Assembly: GCF_008386585.1 (NCBI RefSeq)
Contig: NZ_VUOB01000064.1
Location: 80,339-144,338, forward strand
Source: Solihabitans fulvus
GTDB taxonomy: Bacteria > Actinomycetota > Actinomycetes > Mycobacteriales > Pseudonocardiaceae
Direction: 5' to 3'
Length of the DNA stretch: 64,000 bases
Below, piece after piece: positions 17,868 to 26,901 of this stretch. Every line of letters starts with the position of its first letter. Position 1 is the stretch's first letter. The notes beneath the pieces are model-generated. The model searched no databases. It was not told where the DNA came from and was given only the letters and a program-made list of their open reading frames with translations. Both the position numbers and the translations under genes were made by a program.

Positions 17868-19211
17868 TCAGCCCTGAAGCGACACGCGTGGCTGTTCGCC
17901 GCGTTGGGCGAGCAGCGCGTTGTAGCGGCGTTCGACGTCGGCGCGGTCGGACTCCTCGGGCACTGTGGCGAGATTGGCTCGCTGGATCATGGCCGCCTGG
18001 TCGAGGAGCACCTGGCTCTGCTCGCTGTCTCTGGTCTGTTCCATGATCTTGGCGAGGGCGTCGAGCTGCCTGATCATGACGGCGGGCATCCCAACGCCGG
18101 CCTGGCGGATCTTCTCGAACGCGCGCTGCACCAGCCGGTCGTAGCTGACCTGGTCGGAGATGACGCGGATGTCGCCGCGCTGGTCCCGGTGCACGCCAAC
18201 GGGATGCCACACCCCGGCGATCTTGCACAGGCTGTCGCCGAGCCAGTCGATGCAGGTCATGGCGGTGAACGTGTCGTTCACGGCGGGAGACAGCGCACGA
18301 ATGGCGATCTCGACGAGCTGGTCGATGCCGAAGGACACGTCCTGGGTGAGCGTTCGGTGTGGCCCGGTCAGCTGGGCACGCTGGAGGTGGTAGGCGACCT
18401 GGGCGGCCGCTTCGGGCGGCCAGACCACGGCGAGGGGATGGCCCTGCACCAGGAAGTGCCCCGGCCGGTAGGGAAGGTGGATCACCGCGTCGAGGCGGGC
18501 GGCGATCCGCACGAGGGACTGGTGGCGGACGAACTGCAGGTAGCCGCTGCTGGGTGTGGGCACGACGCCGCCAAGCTCCTCCATCGTCGCGAGCAGGTTG
18601 GCCAGGGACGGTCCGTGCTCGGCGGCCGGTTGCTCGGGACGCCCCGGTGTGCCGCGTTGCACCGCGACCGACTTGGCCAGGTCCTCAGCGATGCCCGCGA
18701 TCACCTGGGGGAGTTGGATCTGGGTGGCGATGTGGTTGATGAAGTAGATCAGGACGCCGAGGTCGATCACCGCGAGCGCGAACGACACCGTGATGGAGAT
18801 GTGCGGCACGAGGTCGCCGTGGTCGCCGGGGCCGATCGACACCAGCGTGAGGACGTCGTAGACGAAGGTGGCCACGAAGGTGCCGAGCGTGATCTGGGTG
18901 CCGCGGTCGCGGATGAAGTTGCGCAGCATCCGGGGGCCGAACTGCGTGGACGCGAGGGTCAGCGTGACGATGGTGATGGAGAAGACGATGCCGACGACCG
19001 TGATGACGGCGGCGGCGATGGCGGTGAGGATCTGCCGTGCGGCGTCGGCGGTTCCGCTGATCACCCAGGAGGACAACGAGAAGTCGCCGTCGTAGACGGC
19101 GCGGTCCAGCGCGAAGGTCGCGGTGAACAGGGCGACGGCGGCCAGGACCTCGATGGTCGGCACGAGCCAGAGATTGGTGCGCAGCGCCTCGCGGCGCCAT
19201 TCCGAGATCAT
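17868..19211 (-). CDS. DUF2254 membrane protein
   Basis: A 447-aa protein with four predicted membrane helices in the first ~160 residues: ~14-34, ~56-80, ~105-125 and ~135-160. A large cytoplasmic part follows, containing HFLVQGHPLAVV and SFGIDQLVEIAIRALSPAVNDTFTA, the hallmark of the DUF2254 family. Family function is unknown. ATG 19211 with GGAG 6 bp upstream is preferred over GTG 19235. Confidence 0.85.
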   Translation of the reverse strand: MISEWRREALRTNLWLVPTIEVLAAVALFTATFALDRAVYDGDFSLSSWVISGTADAARQILTAIAAAVITVVGIVFSITIVTLTLASTQFGPRMLRNFIRDRGTQITLGTFVATFVYDVLTLVSIGPGDHGDLVPHISITVSFALAVIDLGVLIYFINHIATQIQLPQVIAGIAEDLAKSVAVQRGTPGRPEQPAAEHGPSLANLLATMEELGGVVPTPSSGYLQFVRHQSLVRIAARLDAVIHLPYRPGHFLVQGHPLAVVWPPEAAAQVAYHLQRAQLTGPHRTLTQDVSFGIDQLVEIAIRALSPAVNDTFTAMTCIDWLGDSLCKIAGVWHPVGVHRDQRGDIRVISDQVSYDRLVQRAFEKIRQAGVGMPAVMIRQLDALAKIMEQTRDSEQSQVLLDQAAMIQRANLATVPEESDRADVERRYNALLAQRGEQPRVSLQG

Positions 19212-19328
19212 GGTGAACTCCAGACGGGTCGACACTGTGCCGACCAGACTTCCCGGCTCACCTACCGGGAACCCTACCCCGCGAGTTCACTGGACTCGGT
19301 CGGCGTCACCGAGTTGAGACGGCCCGGA

Positions 19329-19355
19329 CCGGGTCCGCGTAGTGGACGGACCCGG
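19329..19355. terminator. Hairpin downstream of the bL37-like gene
   Basis: CCGGGTCCG (19329-19337) pairs perfectly with CGGACCCGG (19347-19355) around a 9-nt loop, 12 bp past the stop of the 25-aa gene on the minus strand. Confidence 0.55.
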
Positions 19356-19367
19356 CCCGAGGTTCGG

Positions 19368-19445
19368 TCAGGAGGCGCCGGGCCGGTGTCCGTGGTTGGC
19401 CTTGTTCTTCCGCCTGGACCGCTTCTTGCGCGCGCGCTTGGACAT
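19368..19445 (-). CDS. Probable 50S ribosomal protein bL37 (25 aa)
   Basis: A complete 25-residue gene: MSKRARKKRSRRKNKANHG, then HRPGAS. The highly basic KRxRKKRxR run followed by KANHGxRP matches, as I recall it, the actinobacterial ribosomal protein bL37 found in mycobacterial 50S structures. GGAAG precedes the ATG by 6 bp and a hairpin follows the stop. It lies 29 bp downstream of an SDR gene but is likely transcribed in its own right. Annotation pipelines commonly miss it because of its size. Confidence 0.75.
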   Translation of the reverse strand: MSKRARKKRSRRKNKANHGHRPGAS

Positions 19446-19474
19446 CGGGGACTTCCGCTCGATTCGTTGGTGGG

Positions 19475-20296
19475 TCAGGAAAGCCTGGTGAGGTGCGCGC
19501 TGAGCTTCAGCAGCCGCGCGGTGGCGCGGCGATCGGCGACGCATGGCGCGGTGGCCGCCGGTTGGAGCCGGTCGTAGAAGGCCCCGTTGGTGACGTCCTG
19601 GCGTGGCGAGCAGAGCGTGGCGACGACGTGGCCGCTGTCGTGGGCGGCCGGGGTTGCGGTGCCGTGCAACCGAAGCAGGGCGCGGTCGGCGGTGCCGGGG
19701 TCGACGCTGAGCGCGGTGAACGCGCCCGGCCGCAGCTCGGTGAGCGCGCGGGTGAACATGGTCAGGGCGAGCTTGGACTGCGTGTAGGCGGCCAGCCGGG
19801 TGTAGCGGTGGGCGCGGTTGATGTCGGTCCAGTTGACGCTCGCGCCGCGGTGCAGGGTGGAGGACAGGTTCACCACGCGGCTGCCTGCGGCTCTGCCCAT
19901 CGGGCCGTCCAGGAGCCGGGTCAGCAGGAAGGGCGCGAGGTAGTTGATCTGGAGCGTGAGTTCGTTCCCGTCCTCGGTGCTGACGCGGTGGTCGGTGCCG
20001 GCGGTGGCGGCGGCGTTGACGAGCAGGTCCAGCGTGTTGTGCGCTTCGGTGACCTGCGCGGCCATCCGCCTGACCTCGTCGAGGTTGGCGAAGTCGGCGG
20101 CGATCGCGTGCAGCCGCGACGGGTCCGCGCCGGCGGCGGTCAGACGGGCCACCGCGTCCGCGCTCTGGCCCGGCGTGCGGGCGTGCAGCAGGACGGTGTG
20201 GCCGTCGGCGACCAGCTGGCGTGCGGTGTCGTAGCCGACGCCGGTGCTGGCGCCGGTGACCAGGGCGGTCGGCGGAGTAGGTGTTGCCGTGGACAT
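19475..20296 (-). CDS. Short-chain dehydrogenase/reductase (SDR)
   Basis: A 273-aa Rossmann reductase with the cofactor motif TGASTGVGYDTA (residues 15-26), the NAAATAG motif in place of NNAG, SST in the active-site strand and YTQSK (Tyr-x3-Lys) as the catalytic pair. It resembles the retinol-dehydrogenase-like SDR group; the substrate is unknown. Downstream is the bL37-like gene. Confidence 0.88.
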   Translation of the reverse strand: MSTATPTPPTALVTGASTGVGYDTARQLVADGHTVLLHARTPGQSADAVARLTAAGADPSRLHAIAADFANLDEVRRMAAQVTEAHNTLDLLVNAAATAGTDHRVSTEDGNELTLQINYLAPFLLTRLLDGPMGRAAGSRVVNLSSTLHRGASVNWTDINRAHRYTRLAAYTQSKLALTMFTRALTELRPGAFTALSVDPGTADRALLRLHGTATPAAHDSGHVVATLCSPRQDVTNGAFYDRLQPAATAPCVADRRATARLLKLSAHLTRLS

Positions 20297-20891
20297 GATC
20301 CATCCAGAGAGGTGCTCGGGACGTGGGCCCGCGACGAGCGGTGCTCGTCGGACAGCGGTCACCCACATCGATTGGGGGAGAAGCGAAACCGCCGAGAGGC
20401 GGTGGCACGAACGGCTAGCGCGTCACCACAGAGAGGGAGCCGCAGGCCGTGCCGGTACTCGGGGGCTGGTCGTCGTGACGCAGTCCGCGGGGCGCGCTGG
20501 TCAGCGGGCTGCGCGACGCCGGCGCAGGGCAGGCGGCAGCGTCATCGCGCCGCTGCGCGGGCTGCCACGGAATGCCGCTGACCATGTCGGCCATGCAACA
20601 GGCTCGGGGACCCCGGGACAAGCGGACTTACGCGATCCTTTCGGCGACAGGGGTTTCCTTGGCGTTGGGGTCGCCGTGGGGCCGGTCCGACGAGGAGCAC
20701 CGGGCAACCCAGGTCGCTGACCGCGGCACCCGCGCCGCGCCCGATCGTGGTGGCGCACGACCAGAGTCGTTCCGTGCGGTCGTGCGGGTCCGGTCTTAGC
20801 GGAATCCGAACACGGGCGCGATCCGCGCGAGCTGTTCGTGCACTAATGTCCGAATCACACGGAACATCCGAAACGGCGCAAGGAGTTGCCC
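20297..20891. other. Gene-free 595-bp stretch
   Basis: Several overlapping frames are open on both strands, but none shows a ribosome site, a recognisable motif or consistent third-position GC bias. I see no supported feature. The right end carries the AGGAG site of the 46-aa membrane peptide. Confidence 0.5.
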
Positions 20892-21032
20892 ATGTGGGCG
20901 CCACTGTCTGTCGCACTGCTCATCGGGACTGTCGGCACGGCGACCCGAGGTGATGTCGGACTCGCGGTGGCCTTCGGCGCGCTGTTCCTGGTGGCCTTCG
21001 GCTACTTCGGCGCCAGGCGCCGCTTCAGGTGA
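20892..21032 (+). CDS. Small membrane protein (46 aa)
   Basis: ATG 20892 follows AGGAG (20880-20884) at a good spacing and the frame closes with TGA at 21032. The product begins MWAPLSVALLIGTVGTATRG, continues through a second hydrophobic stretch (VGLAVAFGALFLVAFGYFGA) and ends in RRRFR, so it has two short membrane helices and a positive-inside tail. A perfect hairpin follows 31 bp later. I do not recognise a family; short proteins of this form are common but mostly unstudied. Confidence 0.6.
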   Translation: MWAPLSVALLIGTVGTATRGDVGLAVAFGALFLVAFGYFGARRRFR

Positions 21033-21063
21033 GGCCCGTCGGTCACCCGCACGCTGTTCACCC

Positions 21064-21101
21064 GGCCCACGAGGTTGCTGAGCACATCAGCCTCGTGGGC
21101 C
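21064..21101 (+). terminator. Stem-loop after the 46-aa membrane protein
   Basis: GGCCCACGAGG (21064-21074) pairs perfectly with CCTCGTGGGCC (21091-21101). Inside the 16-nt loop CTGA and TCAG can pair too. It fits a factor-independent terminator for the short upstream gene. Confidence 0.6.
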
Positions 21102-21397
21102 GAGTGCGTGCAGCGACCTTGCGGATCAACCGAGTTGTGGAGTTCGGTGCGGCTCCGACTGGCGGCAGGGCCCGATCAGCTCTCAGCCGGTGTCATCGGG
21201 ATTTCATTGGCTGCCACTAACGTGTCATCCAGGGCATTACGGGAAACAAGGGCGCGACCGGTCGTGGCGGCGTTGCCTGTGTGGTTCTGCGGCTGCCCAG
21301 TTGCCTCGGCCGTCGTTGTCGAGTTCGCCGGTGGCGGTCCCCTTGTCGACCGGCTCGCGCTCCGGGTGAGTCAACCCAGACAGAGAGAGGGAATTTC

Positions 21398-22573
21398 TTG
21401 CGCACGAAGTTCATCAGGTCAGGTTGGGCGCTGGTGGCCGGCGTCACCGTGTTGGCCAGCATGGCGCTGTCGCCACTGGCCAGCGCGGACACCGCGACGC
21501 ACGCGACGACTCAGAAGGCCATCGACAACCTCAGGATCGCCGATGACGCTCCTGGCTCGGCGGCCGTGGTCCGTGCCGGCGGCACCCTCTGGAGCCTCAC
21601 CAGCGGCACCAAGATGGAGAACCAGAACGCGCCCTTCGGCCCGCACGACAGAACCCGGGTCGGCAGCCTGACCAAGTCGTTCACCGCCGCCGTCGTCCTG
21701 CAGTTGGTGGCCGAGAACCGGGTCAACCTCGACGCCTCGGTCGAGACCTACCTGCCCGGGGTGGTCAACGGCAACGGCTACGACGGAACCAAGATCACGG
21801 TGCGGCAGTTGCTCAGCCACACCAGCGGGATCTTCGACTACCTCGAGGCGCTGGAGTCCGACCCGGCGAATCTGGCGGCACAGCAGAACCGGACGCACAC
21901 CCTGGCCGAATTGGCGTCGTGGGGCCTGTCCAAGCCGCAGTACTTCGCGCCGGGAGCGGGGTATCACTACTCCGGCACCGGGTACATGCTGCTGGGGATG
22001 ATCATCGAGAAGCTGACCGGCAACAGCTATGCCCAGGAGCTCAACTCCCGGATCATCACCCCGCTTGGCCTGTCGGACACCTACCTGCCGGTCCCGGGCG
22101 ACAAGAACCTGCCCGACGGCGGTGTGCACGGCTACATCACCAGGAGCGTCTTCGGTTTCCAGTTCTTCGTCGACCTGACCAGCGTCGTCGAGCCGAGCAT
22201 GGGCATCTCCGGCGGTGGCCTCGTCACCAGCGGGGCGGACGCGACCACGTTCTACCAGGCCCTCATGGCGGGGAAGGTCGTGCCGGCGGCACAGCTCGCC
22301 GAGATGATCAAGCCGACCAACGCCCCCGGCTCCTCGGCGCCCAACTACGGCCTTGGCATGGACCGGTTCGACCTGCCCTGTGGCGGTTCGGCCTGGGGTC
22401 ACTACGGCCGGTGGTTCGGCTACGCCTCGATCGCCGCCGCCACCCCGGACGGCCGGGCGGCCTTTGTCACCACCAACGTCCTCGACATGGTCGCGGACAC
22501 CAGCAACGGCTCGGGTGCGTCGAGCAAGGTGCTGAACGACACCCTGGCCACCGCACTGTGTGACCAGGGCTGA
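21398..22573 (+). CDS. Secreted serine hydrolase (beta-lactamase / DD-carboxypeptidase fold)
   Basis: A 391-aa exported enzyme of the class C beta-lactamase/DD-peptidase fold. A signal peptide covers residues 1-31 (cleavage near LASA-DTA). The catalytic motifs are Ser90-x-x-Lys93 (SLTK), Tyr191-Ser-Gly, and His335-Tyr-Gly in place of the KTG box, as in R61-type DD-carboxypeptidases. TTG 21398 lies 6 bp after GAGAGAGGG; no better start is available that leaves an intact signal. A terminator follows directly. Confidence 0.9.
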   Translation: MRTKFIRSGWALVAGVTVLASMALSPLASADTATHATTQKAIDNLRIADDAPGSAAVVRAGGTLWSLTSGTKMENQNAPFGPHDRTRVGSLTKSFTAAVVLQLVAENRVNLDASVETYLPGVVNGNGYDGTKITVRQLLSHTSGIFDYLEALESDPANLAAQQNRTHTLAELASWGLSKPQYFAPGAGYHYSGTGYMLLGMIIEKLTGNSYAQELNSRIITPLGLSDTYLPVPGDKNLPDGGVHGYITRSVFGFQFFVDLTSVVEPSMGISGGGLVTSGADATTFYQALMAGKVVPAAQLAEMIKPTNAPGSSAPNYGLGMDRFDLPCGGSAWGHYGRWFGYASIAAATPDGRAAFVTTNVLDMVADTSNGSGASSKVLNDTLATALCDQG

Positions 22574-22587
22574 CCGACTGTCCAGTG

Positions 22588-22620
22588 AGGGGCCCGTCCG
22601 CGCGCCACGGACGGGCCCTT
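22588..22620 (+). terminator. Terminator after the secreted serine hydrolase
   Basis: GGGCCCGTCCG (22590-22600) pairs perfectly with CGGACGGGCCC (22608-22618) around a 7-nt loop; two further weak pairs extend it to 22588 and 22620, ending in TT. It lies 15 bp past the stop. Confidence 0.7.
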
Positions 22621-22795
22621 CGCCGTGTGGGGCACGGCGAGCGTGTCGTACGTGCCCGGCAGGGACAGGCTGCCAAGGCTCGCCTGGTCCGGGAGGCCGG
22701 CGAGCCAGTCCGGGTGGTGCGCGTCGGACTCCCGGACCAGGACAGCAGGTAAAACCGTTTCGGCGGAATGCGATCCGTGCCCTAGTTTCACGCCC

Positions 22796-23761
22796 ATGGC
22801 GCCACGGTTGATCCTTCCCGACAGCTCGACCGACGATCTGGCCGAGGCCGCCTGCGCGGAGGACTCGCTGCTGCTGCCCGGCGTGCGGGCGATCTGCGCG
22901 CGGCACAGCGTGGACGAGGTCGGCGACGCGGACATCGCGCGGTTCGCCGACGGCTCGCTGCCGGTGTTCGCGCTCGGTCAGGATCTCGTGCTCAAGCTGT
23001 ACCCCGCGGTGGACTTCGACGACTACTCGGTCGAGGGCGGCGTCCTGGCCGCGGTGCACGACCGGCTGCCGGTCCCGACGCCGGGTGTCCGGGGTGTCGG
23101 CGAACTCGACGGCTGGGGCTACGTGCTGATGGACCGCCTGCGCGGCGAGCCGCTGGACGAGGTGTGGCCGACGCTGGACGAGGAGGCGACCGACCGGCTC
23201 GCCGACGCCCTCGGCCGGGCCCTCGCCGCGCTGCACGACGTCGACGCGCCCGTCGTCGACACCCTGGATCCGCGGGACTGGGGCGCGTTCCTGGCCACAC
23301 AGCGGGAGAGCTGCGTTGCCAGGCAACGGAAGCGGGGCCTGGACGAGCGGTGGCTGGCGCAGATCCCGGAGTTCCTCGACCGCGTCGCGCTGGATCCCGA
23401 GCCGCGCGGAGTACTGCTGCACACCGAGGTGATGCGCGAACACCTGCTCGCGGCGCGGGGGCCGGACGGCTGGGCGCTGACCGGGCTGTTCGACTTCGAG
23501 CCTGCGATGCGCGGCGACGCGGAGTACGAGTTCGGCGCGGTCGGCATCTTCTTCTCCCGAGGGGACCGGCGCGTGCTGCGGCGGGTGTTGACCGCCTACG
23601 GCTACCCGCCGCACGAGCTGGACCACGCGCTGTCCCGGCGGCTGCTGGCGCACGTGCTGCTGCACGTCTACAGCCACCTGCCTTGGTATCTGCGGTTGAT
23701 CCCGGTCGGCGACGGGGTGACGACGCTGGACCAGCTGGCCGAGCACTGGTTCGGCGTGTAG
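22796..23761 (+). CDS. Aminoglycoside-phosphotransferase-family kinase
   Basis: A 321-aa APH-fold protein. The N-lobe has VLKLYP (ATP-binding Lys) and the hinge region GWGYVLMDRLRGEPL. The catalytic loop reads LLHTEVMREHLL, where the usual HxDxxxxN is His-Thr-Glu, and the metal-binding Asp is in LFDFEPAMRG. The Asp-to-Glu change in the catalytic loop also occurs in hygromycin-kinase-like relatives as far as I recall, so activity is likely but the substrate is unknown. Confidence 0.82.
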   Translation: MAPRLILPDSSTDDLAEAACAEDSLLLPGVRAICARHSVDEVGDADIARFADGSLPVFALGQDLVLKLYPAVDFDDYSVEGGVLAAVHDRLPVPTPGVRGVGELDGWGYVLMDRLRGEPLDEVWPTLDEEATDRLADALGRALAALHDVDAPVVDTLDPRDWGAFLATQRESCVARQRKRGLDERWLAQIPEFLDRVALDPEPRGVLLHTEVMREHLLAARGPDGWALTGLFDFEPAMRGDAEYEFGAVGIFFSRGDRRVLRRVLTAYGYPPHELDHALSRRLLAHVLLHVYSHLPWYLRLIPVGDGVTTLDQLAEHWFGV

Positions 23762-23781
23762 TTCGCCGGCCCGTCAGCGGG

Positions 23782-24405
23782 TCATCGGGCCAGCGTGTGG
23801 CAGAGGTCCTCGTACGGGCCGATCAGGTGCAGCACGGTGCGGCGCTTCTGGCCGCCGACCATGACGACCCGTTCGGCGATGTAGCCGCGCTCGCTCACCA
23901 CGACGAACTTGTTGTGCGGGGTGTCCTGCGTGGTCAGCGCGGCGGCGATGCCGGGGCCGGACAGCACATAGGAGTCCGGTGTCGGGTAGGACAGGGTGCC
24001 GTTCCCGGAGATGTCCCGGTCGACCGACCGGCCACTGTCCACATTGGTCACCCGGATGACGAGCTTGCCGGTGGCGGTGGCGAACACCGGCGCGCCTGCG
24101 TCGTTGCTCCAGGTGCGGGTGACCACCTCGTTGGCGAGGAACTCCAGGCGCGTGTGGAACCGGCAGACGACGCCGGCCGGGAAGTCCTGGGTCGTGTATG
24201 TCACGGGCTTGGTCACCGGGCCGTGCCAGCCCGGTTCGTCCACGCGCGCGGCCGCGTCCGGCGCGGTGAGGTCCGCGTCCGCCAGCTGTGCCGCCTCGGT
24301 CGGTCGGGCGGGCGGCGCGGCGGAGGCACCGGGCTGGGTCAGGCTCGACCCGCCGATCGCCCCGACCGTCAGGACCGCCACCGCCAGTGCCACTGCCTTG
24401 CTCAT
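23782..24405 (-). CDS. Secreted hypothetical protein
   Basis: A 207-aa protein with a signal peptide (residues 1-29, cleavage near GASA-APP) and no further membrane helix. The mature part is beta-rich, with two cysteines (VVCRFHTRLEF and DLCHTLAR) that could form a disulfide. I do not recognise the family. A GGGGGA site precedes the ATG. It converges with the APH-type gene with 20 bp between stops. Confidence 0.8.
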   Translation of the reverse strand: MSKAVALAVAVLTVGAIGGSSLTQPGASAAPPARPTEAAQLADADLTAPDAAARVDEPGWHGPVTKPVTYTTQDFPAGVVCRFHTRLEFLANEVVTRTWSNDAGAPVFATATGKLVIRVTNVDSGRSVDRDISGNGTLSYPTPDSYVLSGPGIAAALTTQDTPHNKFVVVSERGYIAERVVMVGGQKRRTVLHLIGPYEDLCHTLAR

Positions 24406-24516
24406 CTGGATCCCCCTTCGTCGCGGTCAGTCTCGGTCGGGGGTCGGGCGGGGCGCGATGTCTTTCCGGCTCAGCGGAAACTGGACATGGCCGACGCGGC
24501 GGCGGGACACTGTGGG

Positions 24517-25503
24517 GTGCTGCGCATCCACTTCACGCCGCAGGACCTCATGCGGACCAGGTTCGTCGCGGAGCCCGCTCCCCTCGCGGAGCTGGTCATC
24601 GCGCTGATGGTGCTGCGGCGAGGGGACGCGGACCTGTTCGACCACTGGCGGCACGGCGCGCGACGGGTGTTCCCGCGCGAGTCGCTGCCGCTGTTCGATC
24701 TGGTGCTGCCCGACCGCGGCCCGGACTTCCTCGACTCGCTGCGCGGGGACTTCGAGGGCGGTCTAGACGAGGTGCTGTCCGCGCCGAGGCGGGAGGTGCG
24801 GCTCGCGTTGCGCACGCTGGAGTCCGCCGATCACCCGGTGGCCGGCTGGGTGCGTGACCTCGCCGACGGCGACCGGGCCGCCCAGCGGGTGCTGGAGGTC
24901 GCGCTGCGCGGCGCGCACGAGGCGCTGGTGCGCCGGACGTGGCCTCGGGTGGCCGGGAGCTTCCACGCGGATCTCGCGCGGCGCAGGGAGTTGGTGCTCG
25001 CGCAGGGCATCGGGGCCGCGTTGACGACGCTGCACCCGACGGCCCGGTGGAACGGCAGCACGTTGGAGATCGCCGCGGGCGGCCACCGGGACGTGCGGCT
25101 GCGCGGGGACGGGCTCACGCTGATGCCGACGGCGTTCCTGGCGTCGGTGCGGCCGCTGGTCGGCAGGGCCGTGCCCGGCAGGGCTCGGCTGCTGGTCTAT
25201 CCGGCCAGGATTCCGCTGCCGCTGATCACGGCGGGCGACGCTGGCGCGGACCTGCCGCTGTCGGTGGCCGCCTTGCTGGGCCGCACCCGCGCCGCGGTGC
25301 TGGAGGCCATCGCGACGAACCCGGCCGCCAGCACGGGTGAGCTGGCGCGCCGGCTCGGCATCTCCTCGGGTCGGGCCAGCGAGCACGCCACGGTGCTGCG
25401 GCAGGCCGGGTTGATCAACAGCCATCGGCACCGCAACACCGTGCTGCACGCCCCGACACCGCTCGGCGCCGACCTGCTCAACGGCGCGACCGCGCGCCGC
25501 TGA
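24517..25503 (+). CDS. ArsR-type winged-helix regulator with a long N-terminal domain
   Basis: A 328-aa protein of the large actinobacterial group that begins with the LRIHFTPQDLMRTR motif and carries an ArsR/MarR-type winged helix at the C-terminus (residues ~255-320: AVLEAIATNPAASTGELARR...SSGRASEHATVLRQAGLI). The N-terminal ~240 residues are specific to the group and of unknown role. GTG 24517 places the conserved LRIHFTP motif at the N-terminus; an ATG at 24487 would add ten residues. Confidence 0.85.
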   Translation: MLRIHFTPQDLMRTRFVAEPAPLAELVIALMVLRRGDADLFDHWRHGARRVFPRESLPLFDLVLPDRGPDFLDSLRGDFEGGLDEVLSAPRREVRLALRTLESADHPVAGWVRDLADGDRAAQRVLEVALRGAHEALVRRTWPRVAGSFHADLARRRELVLAQGIGAALTTLHPTARWNGSTLEIAAGGHRDVRLRGDGLTLMPTAFLASVRPLVGRAVPGRARLLVYPARIPLPLITAGDAGADLPLSVAALLGRTRAAVLEAIATNPAASTGELARRLGISSGRASEHATVLRQAGLINSHRHRNTVLHAPTPLGADLLNGATARR

Positions 25504-25575
25504 CCGTCCTCGGCCGCCGTGGACAGGCAGCCGTGGCCAGGCGGTCGTTGACGGGCAGCCGGGCGCCGGGTCGCG

Positions 25576-26901
25576 TCAGCCGCCGCAGGCCGCCGCGCGC
25601 GGCGTCGAGTCGGCCTGCGCCCCTGCCCTGATCTTCTCCAGTTGGTCGAGCAGGGTGTCGAGCCTGGCGGGATCGTCGAGGTAGCCGAGCACGGCGCGGT
25701 AGAACGCGTTGCGCATGGCGGCGGGCATCAGGTCGGAGGCGTCGAAGCACACCATGCCGGCCGAGGTGAGGATCGTCGCGATGCCCTTGCTCACGTCGTC
25801 GCGGTAGACCTCGCCGCCGACGTTCCTGCTCACCGAGAAGGCGTTGCTGCCGGGGATTCCCGGCCAGATCCGCTGCGCCTCGTCGGTGGACAGGAACCGC
25901 ATGAGCGAGCGGGCCTGCGGCGTGTCGCGGAACATGCCGGCCAGGTCGGCCGACACCTCGCTCGGCTGGTCCTCCGGCCGGCCGGACAGGCCGGGGAACC
26001 GGAAGAACCGGAAGTCCCTGCCTGGCACGGGCGCGCCGCCGGGCAGGCCCCGGTAGCCCTGGTAGCTGGCCATGATGAACGAGCCCTGGTGTTCCAGCGC
26101 GCAGCCGGGCGGGTCGGTGAACATCGAGCGGCCCGCGTCGCCGAAGCCGGTCAGCAGCGCCGATCTCGGGACCGGCCTCGCGCCGTCGGGGCCGGTCAGC
26201 AGACGCCCCCAGGTCAGCCACGCGTCGCGGACCCGCTGGTCGGTCCAGGCCAGCCGGCCCGTGGCCCACTGCTGGTAGACCGCCGGTCCGGCCTGGTGCA
26301 GCAGGATGTCCTCGATCCAGTCGGTGCCCGGCCAGCCCGAGGTCGGCGTGGCCTCCATGCCAAGGCACCACGGCGAGGCGAGGCCGCCGCCGAGCGCCAT
26401 GAGCAGGTCGAGGTTCTGCGGCGGCGGCGACGTGAGGCGGGCGGGGTCGTACCAGACCAGGCTCTTCACATCGGCCTTCACCGGCACGCCGTAGAGGTGC
26501 TCGGTGCCCACCCGCGCGAGGGTGTGCCACTGCGGCCCGTAGGCCACCTCCTGGTCCGGGGAGATGACATCGTCCAGCGGGAGCAGCAGGCGCCGCTGCG
26601 CGTAGTCGGACAGCTCGCCGGGGCTGGGCAGCATCGCCACGTCGGGCGGGTCGCCCTTGTCGATGTCGGAGGCCAGCACCTGGCTCAGTGCCCTGGTGCC
26701 CTGGAAGTCGACCTGGATGCCGGTCCGCGCGGTGAACCGGTCGAGCACCTGTTGGAAGGCGGCCCGTTCCGCACCGGACCAGGACGCGAGCACGGAGACC
26801 GTGCCGGGCGACGCCGAGCCGCACGCGCCGAGGGCGGCGTCGGCCGCCAGCGCCAGCGCCAGCAGCAGGCCGGCCGCCTGTCGGGTTCGGCGCGGCGTCA
26901 T
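25576..26901 (-). CDS. Solute-binding lipoprotein (ABC family 1) of a kinase operon
   Basis: A 441-aa lipoprotein: signal peptide with lipobox LGAC (Cys27), then a family 1 extracellular solute-binding fold (SVLASWSGAERAAFQQVLDRFTARTGIQ at the N-terminus; DPPDVAMLPSPGELSDYA; VPVKADVKSLVWYD). No permease or ATPase lies nearby, so it is probably not a transport protein. It is the last gene of a five-gene operon and its ATG overlaps the stop of the membrane sensor. By analogy with GlnH of mycobacteria it would present a ligand to that sensor; here the fold suggests a sugar or oligosaccharide. Confidence 0.87.
   Translation of the reverse strand: MTPRRTRQAAGLLLALALAADAALGACGSASPGTVSVLASWSGAERAAFQQVLDRFTARTGIQVDFQGTRALSQVLASDIDKGDPPDVAMLPSPGELSDYAQRRLLLPLDDVISPDQEVAYGPQWHTLARVGTEHLYGVPVKADVKSLVWYDPARLTSPPPQNLDLLMALGGGLASPWCLGMEATPTSGWPGTDWIEDILLHQAGPAVYQQWATGRLAWTDQRVRDAWLTWGRLLTGPDGARPVPRSALLTGFGDAGRSMFTDPPGCALEHQGSFIMASYQGYRGLPGGAPVPGRDFRFFRFPGLSGRPEDQPSEVSADLAGMFRDTPQARSLMRFLSTDEAQRIWPGIPGSNAFSVSRNVGGEVYRDDVSKGIATILTSAGMVCFDASDLMPAAMRNAFYRAVLGYLDDPARLDTLLDQLEKIRAGAQADSTPRAAACGG

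Noticed and set aside
20415..20916. Several overlapping short frames on both strands
   Set aside because: No ribosome site, motif or consistent codon bias supports any of them.
21419..23746. A 775-aa minus-strand frame across the serine hydrolase and APH genes
   Set aside because: It spans two well-supported genes and a terminator and has no recognisable domain; a shadow frame of GC-rich coding DNA.
25576..26901. Sugar ABC importer
   Set aside because: The binding protein has no permease or ATPase gene near it and is coupled to a sensor/kinase operon instead.
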